DNA of 64,000 nucleotides, from the NCBI RefSeq assembly GCF_000711985.1, contig NZ_KL544006.1:1-64000 (forward strand), written 5' to 3'. The notes under the pieces are model-generated. The model worked only from the letters and a program-made list of their open reading frames with translations. It did not search any database and was not told the origin of the DNA. This DNA is from Rheinheimera texasensis DSM 17496. GTDB taxonomy: Bacteria; Pseudomonadota; Gammaproteobacteria; Enterobacterales; Alteromonadaceae. Within the stretch, counting starts at the first letter, position 1, and each line of letters begins with the position of its first letter. Made by a program: the position numbers and the translations under genes. Shown piece by piece: positions 55,323 through 64,000 of this stretch.

Positions 55323-58300
55323 ATGGCTTTGTTAACGCTGCCACAAATTAAACAACCGACCGATTTATTACACTGGGGCAATTTGACCGGTGCAGCATTG
55401 CCAATGGCGATCAGCGAACTGGTGCAACAGCAACCGGCGTTGTATCTGCTGATTGTACCGGACACACCAACGGCACTGCGGCTGGAACAGGAACTGGCGG
55501 TGTTTTTTACCGCCTCTAAATCAGGCCAGTCGGTTCCTGTCCATAGCTTCCCCGACTGGGAAACCCTGCCGTACGACCAGTTTTCGCCGCATCAGGATAT
55601 TATTTCGCAGCGCCTGCGCACTTTGTATCAATTGCCAACCGTCAGTCATGGCCTGGTACTGGTGCCAGTCAGTACGCTGATGCTGCGCTTAACCGCGCCT
55701 GATCATTTACAGCAACAAAGTTTATTACTGAAAAAAGGCCAGCGCCTGGACTTAAGCAGCCTGCGCACACAGCTGGTGCAGGCCGGTTATCGCGCCGTCG
55801 AACAAGTAATGCAACACGGCGAATTTTCAGTGCGTGGTTCCTTGCTCGACTTATACCCGATGGGGAGCGCCCTGCCATATCGCATTGATTTTTTTGACGA
55901 TGAAATTGACGGTCTGCGCACTTTTGACCCGGACAATCAACGCACTGTGGCGCAAGTGGAGCACATCGAGCTATTACCGGCGCATGAGTTTCCGCTGGAT
56001 AAAACCGCCATCGAACGTTTTCGCAGCCGCTACCGCGAACGTTTTCAGCAACGCAATGAAAAAGAATCGCTGTATCAGCAGGTCAGCAGTGGCGCGCTGC
56101 CCGCGGGTATCGAATATTATCTGCCGCTGTTTGCTGAAAATACCGGCTCGTTATTCTCTTATCTGCCCCCGGCCACCCGCATTCTGGCTTTTGGTGATTT
56201 GGAAGCCAGCGCGCAGCGCTTCTGGCAAGATGTACAAAACCGCTATCAGGACAGATCTATTGACCTGTTACGGCCGATCCTGCAGCCAAAAGAGCTGTAT
56301 TTCAGTGTCGATGAGCTATTTGGCCTGCAAAAAGCCTATAGCCGCATCCGTTTGTCGCGCGCCGAGTTGCCGGTCAAAGCCGGCAGCAGCAATGCGCCAG
56401 CAACTGAATTACCGGATTTAACCGTCAATCATCAACTGGCTGAGCCGCTGGGCGCGCTCAGACAATATCTCGGCACTATCAAACAACAACAAGGCCGTGC
56501 GGTCTTTTTAGTGGAATCCGAAGGCCGGCGCGAAAGCCTGCTGCAACTACTCAACAAAAGCGGCATCCGGTTAACGCAACTGCCGGATTTACATGCGGTG
56601 CTTCACAGCGACGCCGATGTCGCCATCACAGTCGGCGCACTGGAACAAGGCGTCGAGTTGCGCTTACCGGCGCCGCTGGCGCTCATCAGCGAAAACGAAC
56701 TGTTTGGCCAGAAAGTCAGTCAACGCCGGCGGCGTAAACACAGCCAGCAAATCTCCAGCGAAACCATTATCCGCAGCCTGGCCGAGTTATCTATTGGTCA
56801 GCCGATTGTGCATTTGCAGCATGGCGTTGGGCGTTATCTGGGTTTACAGGTATTAGAAGCGGCCGGCATTGTCGCGGAGTTTGTCACTATCGAATATGCC
56901 GGCGGCAGCAAACTGTATGTGCCGGTGTCGGCGCTGCATCTATTAAGCCGTTATTCCGGCACTGAGCCAGAACATGCACCGCTGCACAAACTCGGTCACG
57001 ACGCCTGGGACAAAGCACGGCGCAAAGCCGCAGAAAAAGTCCGCGATGTTGCGGCCGAATTGCTCGATGTCTATGCGCTGCGCGCCAGTCAAAAAGGCTA
57101 TGGCTTTAAGATTAATGCCGAGTCTTATTCTCGTTTTGCCGATGGTTTCCCCTTTGAAGAAACCGCCGACCAGCTCGATGCGATTAATGCAGTGCTCAGC
57201 GACATGCAGGCACCTCGTGCGATGGACCGGCTGGTCTGTGGCGATGTCGGCTTCGGTAAAACAGAAGTCGCGATGCGCGCTGCCTTTGTAGCGGTCGACG
57301 ACGGCCATCAGGTCGCCATTCTGGTGCCTACCACGCTGCTTGCGCAGCAACATTTTGAAAATTTCCGCGACCGTTTCGCCAACTGGCCAGTACGGGTGGA
57401 AGTGTTATCACGCTTTATCAGTGCCAAAGAGCAAAAAGCCATTCTGGCCGACGCCGAAGCCGGTAAAGTCGATATCCTGATTGGCACGCATAAATTGCTG
57501 CAGGACGATATTAAATTCCGTGAACTCGGGCTTTTAATCGTCGACGAAGAACACCGGTTTGGTGTGCGGCAGAAAGAGAAAATCAAAGCACTGCGCGCCA
57601 ATATCGACATTCTGACCTTAACCGCCACCCCTATTCCGCGCACGCTGAATATGTCGTTATCCGGCATGCGGGATTTATCCATCATCGCCACACCACCAGC
57701 GCGGCGGCTCGCGGTCAAAACCTTTGTCCGTGAATATGAAAACGGTCTGGTGCGCGAAGCGGTGCTCAGGGAAATTCTGCGCGGCGGTCAGGTGTATTTT
57801 CTGCACAACGACGTCGCCAGTATTGAAAAAACCGCTACGGACTTACAAACCCTGGTGCCGGAAGCCATCATTGGCATTGCCCATGGCCAGATGCCGGAGC
57901 GCGAACTGGAACGGGTGATGGCCGATTTTTACCATCAGCGCTTTAACCTGCTATTGTGTTCCACCATCATTGAAACCGGTATTGACGTGCCGACCGCGAA
58001 CACCATCATTATCAACCGTGCTGATAATTTTGGTCTGGCTCAGCTGCACCAGCTGCGTGGCCGCGTCGGCCGTTCACACCATCAGGCCTATGCCTATTTG
58101 CTGACGCCACCACCGAAACGGTTAACGGTGGACGCGCAAAAACGCCTCGAAGCCATTTCAAGTCTGGAAGATTTGGGGGCTGGTTTTGCTCTTGCCAGTC
58201 ACGATTTAGAGATCCGCGGTGCCGGCGAACTGCTCGGCGATGACCAAAGCGGTCAGATTGAATCGGTTGGTTTTACGCTATATATGGAAATGCTGGAAGA

Positions 58301-58802
58301 AGCCGTGCAGGCGCTCAAAGAAGGCCGTGAGCCGAGTCTCGACATGATGCTGAGCCAGCAAACCGAACTGGATTTAAAAATTCCGGCGCTGCTACCCGAT
58401 AAGTTTATTCCGGACGTCAGCCTGCGCTTATCCTTTTACAAACGCCTCGCCAGTTGCAAAGATGCGCAGGAACTGGATGAAATTCAAGTTGAACTGATTG
58501 ACCGTTTTGGCCTGTTACCGGACGCTGCCAAACATCTGGTCGCGCTGACCCAGGCGCGGCAGGTCGCGCAGCAGCTTGGTATCCGGCGCATTGAGATGAA
58601 TGCCAAAGGCGGCTTAGTTGAATTTGCTGAGCGTACCAAAGTGGCACCGGCTTATATTATCCGGCTCATTCAGACGCAGTCGCGCATTTATAAACTCGAA
58701 GGCGGCCAGAAGCTGCGCTTTAATATTGAAACCCCGGGCAGCACTGAGCGGCTGGCCTTATTAAAAACGATGCTGGCCGATTTTCAGGCCAACAGTCAGT
58801 GA
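55323..58802 (+). CDS. mfd: Transcription-repair coupling factor Mfd
   Basis: This protein of about 1159 residues is a DNA translocase that removes stalled RNA polymerase and recruits UvrA. Its N-terminal UvrB-like part (about 1-340) is followed by the polymerase-interaction domain (about 480-545; IVHLQHGVGRYLG). The helicase motor comes next with Walker A GDVGFGKTEVA and the DEEH box LLIVDEEHRFG, then motif VI LHQLRGRVGRSHHQAY, and a C-terminal TRCF domain closes it. The start at ATG 55323 is chosen over TTG 55302. Its stop overlaps the possible GTG of csiV. Confidence 0.98.
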   Translation: MALLTLPQIKQPTDLLHWGNLTGAALPMAISELVQQQPALYLLIVPDTPTALRLEQELAVFFTASKSGQSVPVHSFPDWETLPYDQFSPHQDIISQRLRTLYQLPTVSHGLVLVPVSTLMLRLTAPDHLQQQSLLLKKGQRLDLSSLRTQLVQAGYRAVEQVMQHGEFSVRGSLLDLYPMGSALPYRIDFFDDEIDGLRTFDPDNQRTVAQVEHIELLPAHEFPLDKTAIERFRSRYRERFQQRNEKESLYQQVSSGALPAGIEYYLPLFAENTGSLFSYLPPATRILAFGDLEASAQRFWQDVQNRYQDRSIDLLRPILQPKELYFSVDELFGLQKAYSRIRLSRAELPVKAGSSNAPATELPDLTVNHQLAEPLGALRQYLGTIKQQQGRAVFLVESEGRRESLLQLLNKSGIRLTQLPDLHAVLHSDADVAITVGALEQGVELRLPAPLALISENELFGQKVSQRRRRKHSQQISSETIIRSLAELSIGQPIVHLQHGVGRYLGLQVLEAAGIVAEFVTIEYAGGSKLYVPVSALHLLSRYSGTEPEHAPLHKLGHDAWDKARRKAAEKVRDVAAELLDVYALRASQKGYGFKINAESYSRFADGFPFEETADQLDAINAVLSDMQAPRAMDRLVCGDVGFGKTEVAMRAAFVAVDDGHQVAILVPTTLLAQQHFENFRDRFANWPVRVEVLSRFISAKEQKAILADAEAGKVDILIGTHKLLQDDIKFRELGLLIVDEEHRFGVRQKEKIKALRANIDILTLTATPIPRTLNMSLSGMRDLSIIATPPARRLAVKTFVREYENGLVREAVLREILRGGQVYFLHNDVASIEKTATDLQTLVPEAIIGIAHGQMPERELERVMADFYHQRFNLLLCSTIIETGIDVPTANTIIINRADNFGLAQLHQLRGRVGRSHHQAYAYLLTPPPKRLTVDAQKRLEAISSLEDLGAGFALASHDLEIRGAGELLGDDQSGQIESVGFTLYMEMLEEAVQALKEGREPSLDMMLSQQTELDLKIPALLPDKFIPDVSLRLSFYKRLASCKDAQELDEIQVELIDRFGLLPDAAKHLVALTQARQVAQQLGIRRIEMNAKGGLVEFAERTKVAPAYIIRLIQTQSRIYKLEGGQKLRFNIETPGSTERLALLKTMLADFQANSQ

Positions 58803-58810
58803 AGTGGACC

Positions 58811-59980
58811 ATGAACAGAACTTTGTTAAGTCGCCTTGTTGTCAGTTTTACTTTGGCTGGCCTTGGTTTTTGTGCAGCAATCTCTGCACAGGCACAAACC
58901 AGCCTCAGTCAGGCTAACAGTGATCCTTGGTTTGAGATTGAGCTGATAGCCTTTGAACGCGGAACATTAAGCAGCACCCTGGAAAAATTTGAGCAACGCG
59001 TCGTCGCTATCCCGGTGCATCGCAGCCTGGATTTACTGAAGCCTCTGTATCAGCCGGATATCCGCGCACTGCAAAGCGCTTTGCCTGCTTGTCAGGAAAA
59101 AAGCGAAAGCTTGCTGGCGGCAGAAGACCGTTTGGCCGGTTTGGAGCCGCAGCCCTGGTTTGATGAAATTCAATTGGCTGAGCAACAGCTACAACAATAC
59201 GTTGGTGTATTCCCGGCCGAACCCTTGCTGCAATGGCCGCTCAGCTGCCGCCGCAACCAGCCACAAGTTGTCACCGTCAAAGGCCCACATCTATTGGCTA
59301 CAGATGAGGACAGTCAGGTCGACGGCCCTAGCCTTTTACCGGTGATACCGCAGCCAACTGTACCGCAACCAAATGTACCGCAGCAGCACCAGGCAACGCC
59401 TTATCTGCTGGACGACACCACATTTCAGCTCAAAGACCTGGCCTGGCAACTTGGCCACAGAGCAGGCCATAAATTGTTATTACATACCGCCTGGCGTCAG
59501 TCGCTGGGCGTGAAACGCCGCAGTACCAGCCTGCGTTTTTTTGCCGGCCAGCGTTTCAGCCCGAAATTTAACTATCAGGGACTGTTGAAGACCGAACAAA
59601 GCGATATCCTTGCGGCGACGCCGAATCTGCAAGCCGCCATTGAGCAAACCTATCAACAATTGCAGCAGGCACAGCAGCTCAGCCGCGACGAGCAGGCACT
59701 GGCCGTGCACGGTTTGCCGCAGCAGGTCTGGCAGTTAGACGGCATCATTCAGCCATACAATGAGCGTATGCTGTTTGCAGATACTGAATTTAATCTGCGA
59801 CAGCTGGTCACAGATGCCAATAACATTGAGCGTCTGAACACTTTTTATGTCAAAGATAGTGTGCGTTTATTACTCGGCGAAATTCATTATCTCGACCATC
59901 CGCGTTTTGGTCTGATTTTGCAAATCCGCCGTTTTACCCCACCCGCTACGCCTGCTGCAGGCGAAGGAGTCAGTCCATGA
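58811..59980 (+). CDS. csiV: CsiV-family periplasmic protein
   Basis: This exported protein of about 389 residues has a signal peptide (LLSRLVVSFTLAGLGFCAAISAQA). The mature start, DPWFEIELIAFERGTLSSTLEKF, matches the CsiV family. CsiV of Vibrio cholerae binds peptidoglycan and is needed for chitin-induced natural competence signalling, in part through TfoX. The gene sits behind mfd there too. The ATG at 58811 places the signal peptide at the start; a GTG at 58799 would overlap the mfd stop. It overlaps the following lipoprotein gene by four bases. Confidence 0.88.
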   Translation: MNRTLLSRLVVSFTLAGLGFCAAISAQAQTSLSQANSDPWFEIELIAFERGTLSSTLEKFEQRVVAIPVHRSLDLLKPLYQPDIRALQSALPACQEKSESLLAAEDRLAGLEPQPWFDEIQLAEQQLQQYVGVFPAEPLLQWPLSCRRNQPQVVTVKGPHLLATDEDSQVDGPSLLPVIPQPTVPQPNVPQQHQATPYLLDDTTFQLKDLAWQLGHRAGHKLLLHTAWRQSLGVKRRSTSLRFFAGQRFSPKFNYQGLLKTEQSDILAATPNLQAAIEQTYQQLQQAQQLSRDEQALAVHGLPQQVWQLDGIIQPYNERMLFADTEFNLRQLVTDANNIERLNTFYVKDSVRLLLGEIHYLDHPRFGLILQIRRFTPPATPAAGEGVSP

Positions 59981-60225
59981 AGAAATTAATTCCGTTAGCC
60001 GCGCTATTGTTATTAGCCGCCTGCGGCAAATTGTCGATGGAAAATTATAACCAGCTCAAAGTCGGCATGAGTTATCAGGAAGTGACCGCCATTATCGGTG
60101 ACGCCAACAGCTGTGAAGAAGTCATTGGAACCCGCAGTTGTGTCTGGGGTGACGAGCAAAAAGGTATTAAAGCCGGATTTGTTGCCGACAAAGCCATTGC
60201 GTTCAGCCACAAAGGCCTGAATTAA
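59977..60225 (+). CDS. Small lipoprotein, DUF3862/BamE-like
   Basis: This 82-residue protein has a lipobox LLAAC at residue 16 and the short NYNQLKVGMSYQEVTAIIGDA motif of SmpA/BamE- and DUF3862-type lipoproteins. A serine follows two residues after the lipidated cysteine region (CGKLS), so outer-membrane sorting by LolCDE is likely. It overlaps csiV by four bases (ATGA) and ends three bases before the radD GTG. Two further cysteines (SCEEVIGTRSC) may form a disulfide. Confidence 0.85.
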   Translation: MKKLIPLAALLLLAACGKLSMENYNQLKVGMSYQEVTAIIGDANSCEEVIGTRSCVWGDEQKGIKAGFVADKAIAFSHKGLN

Positions 60226-60228
60226 TTT

Positions 60229-62082
60229 GTGACCGATCAGAACAACAGCGCAGCCCGCGCTGCAGCCATGTCAGAAACAGCCGGGCCCGCACAGACGACG
60301 TCTGTGCCGGTCGCGCCTGCTGGGAAAACTCTCCGCCCGGCGTTACGCTTTCAGCTTCGCGACTATCAGCAGCAGGCCGTGACTGCCGTACTGCAGTATT
60401 TCCGCCGGCTGTCCGACCCGGCCGTGTTGGTACTACCGACCGGCGCAGGAAAAAGTCTGGTCATTGCAGAACTGGCGCGGCTCGCGCGTGGCCGGGTGCT
60501 GGTACTGACCCATGTCAAAGAACTGGTCAGCCAAAATCAGCAGAAATACCAAAGTTATGGTCTTGAGGGTGGCATCTATGCGGCCGGACTTGGCCTGAAA
60601 CAAACCAGCCAGCAGGTGATTTTCGCCTCAGTACAATCCGTCAGCCGCAATCTCGCTGATTTTTGTGATGAGTTCAGTTTACTGATTATCGACGAATGTC
60701 ATCGTGTGCCGCTCTCAGCAGATAGCAGTTACCGCACTGTGATTAGCCACCTGCAACTACAAAATGCCGGTTTAAAAGTGCTCGGACTCACCGCTACACC
60801 TTACCGGCTTGGGCAAGGTTTTATTTATCAGTTTCATTATCAGGGCACCGTGCGCGGTGATGCAGACTGCTTTTTCCGCTGGTGCATTTTTGAACTGTCC
60901 ATTCGGGTCCTGCTGCAGCGCCAGTATCTGACACCGCCAAACCGGCTCGACTGCGCGGTGCTGAGCTACGATTTTACCGGCCTGAAACCTGCCAACAACG
61001 GCCATTTTCGCGAGGCAGAACTCAATCAGGTGATTAATCACTACAAAAGAGTGACGCCGCAAATCATCGCGCAAGTGCAGCAATACGCCCAAAACCGCCG
61101 TGGCGTGATGATTTTTGCCGCGACCAGCGCGCATGCCCGGGAGATCCTAGCATTATTACCGCCCGCTGAAAGTGCATTGATTCTTTCAGCCACGCCGTCG
61201 ACTGAGCGTGCAGCCTTGCTGGAGCGATTCAAGCAACAGCAGCTGAAGTATCTGGTCAATGTCGCAGTGCTAACCACTGGTTTTGATGCGCCACATGTTG
61301 ACCTCATCGCAATTTTACGGCCTACCGAGTCTTTAAGCCTATACCAGCAAATTGTTGGTCGTGGTCTGCGTCTATCCCCGGGCAAAACTGATTGCCTGGT
61401 GCTGGATTACGCAGGTAATTTATACGATTTATACAGCAATGACCCTGGACCACCGCCGCCGGACAGCCAATCAGTACAAGTGACAGTGCCTTGCCCACTA
61501 TGCCAGTATCCGAATCAGTTCTGGGGTAAACAAAACCCGGACGGGCTGGTGCTGGAACACTATGGCCGGCAATGTCAGGGCATGCGTCTGGACGAGCAAA
61601 AACAGCCAGTGCCCTGCGGTTTTCGATTTAAAGCCCGCTTCTGCCCGGAATGTGGCACTGAACATGATATCGCCGCACGCAGTTGCAGCGCCTGTGGCCT
61701 GGTATTGGTCGATCCGGACAAAAAACTGCAGGATGCGCTGAAGCTCAAAGATGCGCTGATTTTATATCCGAACCGGCTTGAAGCAGAAACCGAATCCGAT
61801 GCTCAAGGCCAGCCAAGGCTGCGACTGCGGTATCTGGATGCTGAAGGTCAGCATTTACAGGAATTTTTTCGTATCAACAGTCGCAGCCAGATCCAACGAC
61901 TGTGCGCTCAGGTGCTGCCTCCCTTTATCGCTGACCGTCACAGGCCCTTTAAAGCAAACACAGTGCCGCAACTGGATGCCCTGTTACACCGCTTACAGCC
62001 ACCGGCCGTGGTGATCGCACAAAAAGACGGTCGATTCTGGAAAATTCGTGACAAATTATTCGAAATTAATAAATTCAACTAA
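60229..62082 (+). CDS. radD: DNA repair helicase-like protein RadD (YejH)
   Basis: This 617-residue superfamily-2 ATPase has Walker A LPTGAGKS, box II IIDECHR, motif III GLTATPYR and motif VI QQIVGRGLRLSPGKTD. C-terminal zinc-type cysteines lie in CPLCQYPNQFWGK, CGFRFKARFCPECG and CSACG. Large stretches match E. coli RadD (YejH, 586) by memory, for example VIAELARLARGRVLVL. RadD contributes to recombinational repair after DNA damage and interacts with SSB. An extra N-terminal segment of about 35 residues is present unless ATG 60268 is used. It is the last gene of the mfd-csiV-lipoprotein-radD unit. Confidence 0.93.
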   Translation: MTDQNNSAARAAAMSETAGPAQTTSVPVAPAGKTLRPALRFQLRDYQQQAVTAVLQYFRRLSDPAVLVLPTGAGKSLVIAELARLARGRVLVLTHVKELVSQNQQKYQSYGLEGGIYAAGLGLKQTSQQVIFASVQSVSRNLADFCDEFSLLIIDECHRVPLSADSSYRTVISHLQLQNAGLKVLGLTATPYRLGQGFIYQFHYQGTVRGDADCFFRWCIFELSIRVLLQRQYLTPPNRLDCAVLSYDFTGLKPANNGHFREAELNQVINHYKRVTPQIIAQVQQYAQNRRGVMIFAATSAHAREILALLPPAESALILSATPSTERAALLERFKQQQLKYLVNVAVLTTGFDAPHVDLIAILRPTESLSLYQQIVGRGLRLSPGKTDCLVLDYAGNLYDLYSNDPGPPPPDSQSVQVTVPCPLCQYPNQFWGKQNPDGLVLEHYGRQCQGMRLDEQKQPVPCGFRFKARFCPECGTEHDIAARSCSACGLVLVDPDKKLQDALKLKDALILYPNRLEAETESDAQGQPRLRLRYLDAEGQHLQEFFRINSRSQIQRLCAQVLPPFIADRHRPFKANTVPQLDALLHRLQPPAVVIAQKDGRFWKIRDKLFEINKFN

Positions 62083-62206
62083 AATCAGATCATAATTATT
62101 TAAATTCAATTACTTATAATTGCTGATTTAAAATCTTATCAGCGGCTTTACATTAAGATTGGCTTCGGCAAGAATAGACTCATCGACTGCTATGGAAGCC
62201 TTGACC

Positions 62207-62839
62207 ATGTATAAACTGTTTTACGCGCCTGGCACTGCCAGTATGGTCATCCATCAGTTACTTATTGAGCTCAACCAACCGGTTGAACTTATCCTGCTCG
62301 ACTTTGCCACCAATCAACAAAAATCAGCTGAGTTTCTGCGATTGAATCAACAAGGCCGGGTGCCGGTCTTAGTCGACGGCGCAGTGACTTTGTATGAATC
62401 TGCAGCCATTTTGCTTTATCTGACAGAGAAACATCAGCAACTGGCGCCTCTCCCAGGAAGTAGTGACCGCGGCTTGTTTTTACAACATATTATGTTTTTA
62501 ACCAATAATCTGGCTCCGCAATTTCGCTTGTGGTTTTATCCGGCTGACCTTGGTATCGAGCAATATCCGGCTGAGTTGCGCCAGCAGTTACAACAAAATA
62601 TCTCGGCGGTGTGGCAGCAGCTTGATGACCAGTTGAGCCAGCGCGGCCCTTATCTGCTGGGTGATACTTTCAGTGCTGCCGATTTAATGTTGACCATGTA
62701 TATGCGCTGGTCGCGCAATATGCCGAAAACGGCGCTGGCATGGCCGGCGTTGCAGCGACTGGCAGATTTGGTCCGCTCCAGACCGAGCTGGCGGCAATTG
62801 TATAAGCAGGAACAATTGACTGAATGGGCAGGCTTTTAA
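62207..62839 (+). CDS. Glutathione S-transferase family protein
   Basis: This protein of about 210 residues has an N-terminal thioredoxin-like domain (LFYAPGTASMVIHQLLIEL, then the GRVPVLVDGAVTLYESAAILLYL glutathione-site motif near 62) and an all-helical C-terminal domain (about 88-205). It resembles beta/theta-class enzymes. The start at 62207 is chosen because GGAAG precedes it and the family begins YKLFYAPG. An AT-rich gap (62083-62206) upstream suggests its own promoter, with TATAAT at 62115-62120 but no good -35. Substrate unknown. Confidence 0.9.
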   Translation: MYKLFYAPGTASMVIHQLLIELNQPVELILLDFATNQQKSAEFLRLNQQGRVPVLVDGAVTLYESAAILLYLTEKHQQLAPLPGSSDRGLFLQHIMFLTNNLAPQFRLWFYPADLGIEQYPAELRQQLQQNISAVWQQLDDQLSQRGPYLLGDTFSAADLMLTMYMRWSRNMPKTALAWPALQRLADLVRSRPSWRQLYKQEQLTEWAGF

Positions 62840-62852
62840 TGAACAGGAATTC

Positions 62853-63368
62853 GTGAGCGCAATGCAACTGGTTGATATCGACAAAAATACCTACAGAAGT
62901 CACCTCAATATAGTGATTGTCTGTGCTGTAGCTGTGTTTTCAGCCTTAGGTGTGGGCATTTCCGCTGCATTGGTCTATTGGTTCGGCGCAGCACAGGGCC
63001 AAAATTTCTATTTGAATTTGCTGGGTGTCTGCACTGGAGGAGCCATCGCGGCCTGGTGTCTGCACCGTCTGAAGGGCACGCAATATTTTTATGAAGTGGC
63101 CTATGTCTGGGATTTAAAGCAGGAACTCAATCTCATCAACCGAAAACTGGCGGTGCTGAAAAAAGCCGTTGAAGCGCAGGACCCCGATGCAATGCTGGTG
63201 ATGTTATATAACCTGCAAGGTTCAAAGCAACTGTGGCAACTCGATGATAACCTACTGAATTTACAAGAACTGGAACTGGAACTTATTCAGCTGGAACATA
63301 AAATCCGCGCTTGTGGCCTGACACTGGATGCTAACCAGTATCATCGCCGGCTACTTGATAAGTTTTGA
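62853..63368 (+). CDS. DUF3087 family membrane protein
   Basis: This 171-residue protein has two membrane helices (about 19-41 and 52-70) and a cytoplasmic helical C-terminus (NLINRKLAVLKKAVEAQDPDAMLVM and onward). The layout and the YFYEVAYVWDLKQELNLI stretch match DUF3087. It starts at GTG (AGGA four bases before) or at ATG 62862. It lies 13 bases after the GST gene and is probably co-transcribed. Function unknown. Confidence 0.75.
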   Translation: MSAMQLVDIDKNTYRSHLNIVIVCAVAVFSALGVGISAALVYWFGAAQGQNFYLNLLGVCTGGAIAAWCLHRLKGTQYFYEVAYVWDLKQELNLINRKLAVLKKAVEAQDPDAMLVMLYNLQGSKQLWQLDDNLLNLQELELELIQLEHKIRACGLTLDANQYHRRLLDKF

Positions 63369-63559
63369 CGTTTGCCAAGATAAGCCGCGCAGACAAAGCC
63401 TGTCTAAGCAGATGATCTGGCAGCTGTTTTTAATTCAGAGAAGTTTAATTATTTTTTATTTTTTTCATTTTCCGGCTGTGAAAGCGCGTTGAGTTAGTCA
63501 ATAATCATCTTATTCGCGTCCCACATCTTCTGTGTACATTCGTTACAAGGTTCTTATTT

Positions 63560-64000
63560 ATGACAGTTCAAAATGCCTTATTAACTATTCTGATTGAAAA
63601 AGTCCGCACCGATACGCTGGTTTTACCAAGTTTGCCTGAAATTGCGTTGAAAATCCGTAAACTGGCGGAAGATCCAAACGTCAATTTAAGCAAAATGGCT
63701 GAGATGATTTCCCATGATCCGGCCCTTTCAGCCCGCATCATGAAAATAGCCAACAGTGCGTTTGTTGGCCGTGGCGTTCATGTAAATACACTGCAACAGG
63801 CAACGACCCGCATCGGCCTGCGTTACATCAAAAACGTGGTGACAGCGATGGCGATGGAACAATTGTTTGTGTCGAAAAGTCCGATGATTAAAAAGTTCAT
63901 GGATCAAGTCTGGGCTGAAACACTGGATCTGACTGCTTTCGCGCTGGCCACGATGCAGCAATACAATGCTAACTACAAATATACTGCAGTCAATTTCGAT
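63560..64000 (+). CDS. HDOD domain protein, N-terminal part (runs off the window)
   Basis: An open frame runs from ATG 63560 to the window end (147 codons, no stop). LPSLPEIALKIRKLAEDPNVNLSKMAEMISHDPALSARIMKIAN is the HDOD signature, quoted in part here: LPEIALKIRKL, then DPALSARIMKIAN. HDOD proteins are non-enzymatic HD-like signalling modules, often linked to motility or c-di-GMP pathways. The C-terminus cannot be seen, so any attached output domain is unknown. It has AAGG nine bases before the ATG, and an AT-rich 191-base gap upstream. Confidence 0.88.
   Translation, partial: MTVQNALLTILIEKVRTDTLVLPSLPEIALKIRKLAEDPNVNLSKMAEMISHDPALSARIMKIANSAFVGRGVHVNTLQQATTRIGLRYIKNVVTAMAMEQLFVSKSPMIKKFMDQVWAETLDLTAFALATMQQYNANYKYTAVNFD

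Overview
The window is chromosomal DNA of a gammaproteobacterium, probably of the Rheinheimera/Alishewanella type or a close Alteromonadales relative. This is inferred from the joint presence of a CrbS/CrbR acetate-switch locus, an EF-P with an arginine loop tip beside EarP, LolCDE, MsbA-LpxK-KdsB, and Mfd-CsiV. I could not run a 16S or protein search, so the genus is a guess. GC content looks close to 50%. I saw no prophage, insertion sequence, CRISPR array or integron; this is core and regulatory DNA with high coding density.

Layout. 1-620: 5' end of a 16S rRNA gene on the minus strand, preceded by boxA and three stacked sigma-70-type promoters. 620-16300: an acetate and carbon-uptake block with a DcaP-type porin, acs, the response regulator CrbR, an HD-GYP phosphodiesterase, an AI-2E-family permease, the symporter-kinase hybrid CrbS, a DUF4212 small subunit with its ActP-like sodium symporter, a CBS/DUF294 protein and a DnaQ-like exonuclease. 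16380-19080: EF-P and its rhamnosyltransferase EarP with two unidentified genes upstream. 19188-22874: a compact operon of a diguanylate cyclase, a TonB-dependent receptor and a YfiR-like protein. 22884-29425: an orphan periplasmic binding protein, glnS, a secreted S10 peptidase and a TPR histidine kinase. 29500-40867: sdhCDAB-sucABCD on the minus strand and gltA divergent from it. 41009-44242: csdA-csdE, facing tcdA and an RluA-type pseudouridine synthase. 44245-50317: envelope biogenesis (kdsB, ycaR, lpxK, msbA) and comEC. 50343-54547: two tandem DUF2062 genes and lolCDE. 54633-62082: a degenerate PilZ gene, then mfd-csiV-lipoprotein-radD. 62207-64000: a GST, a DUF3087 protein and the start of an HDOD protein.

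How it fits together. The first third looks like an acetate-scavenging unit (uptake, activation to acetyl-CoA, sensing). The sdh-suc-gltA block supplies the TCA steps that burn the product. A short dyad, GACTA-N2-GTC, lies in the promoter regions of acs, of the DUF4212/ActP-like pair and of gltA. It may be the operator that ties these together, with CrbR the obvious candidate regulator. The sdh-suc cluster also carries unusual intergenic hairpins, including two tandem ones between sucA and sucB and a three-segment alternative-pairing element between sdhB and sucA. Several c-di-GMP proteins (HD-GYP, GGDEF with YfiR, a PilZ-like protein) are scattered through the window.
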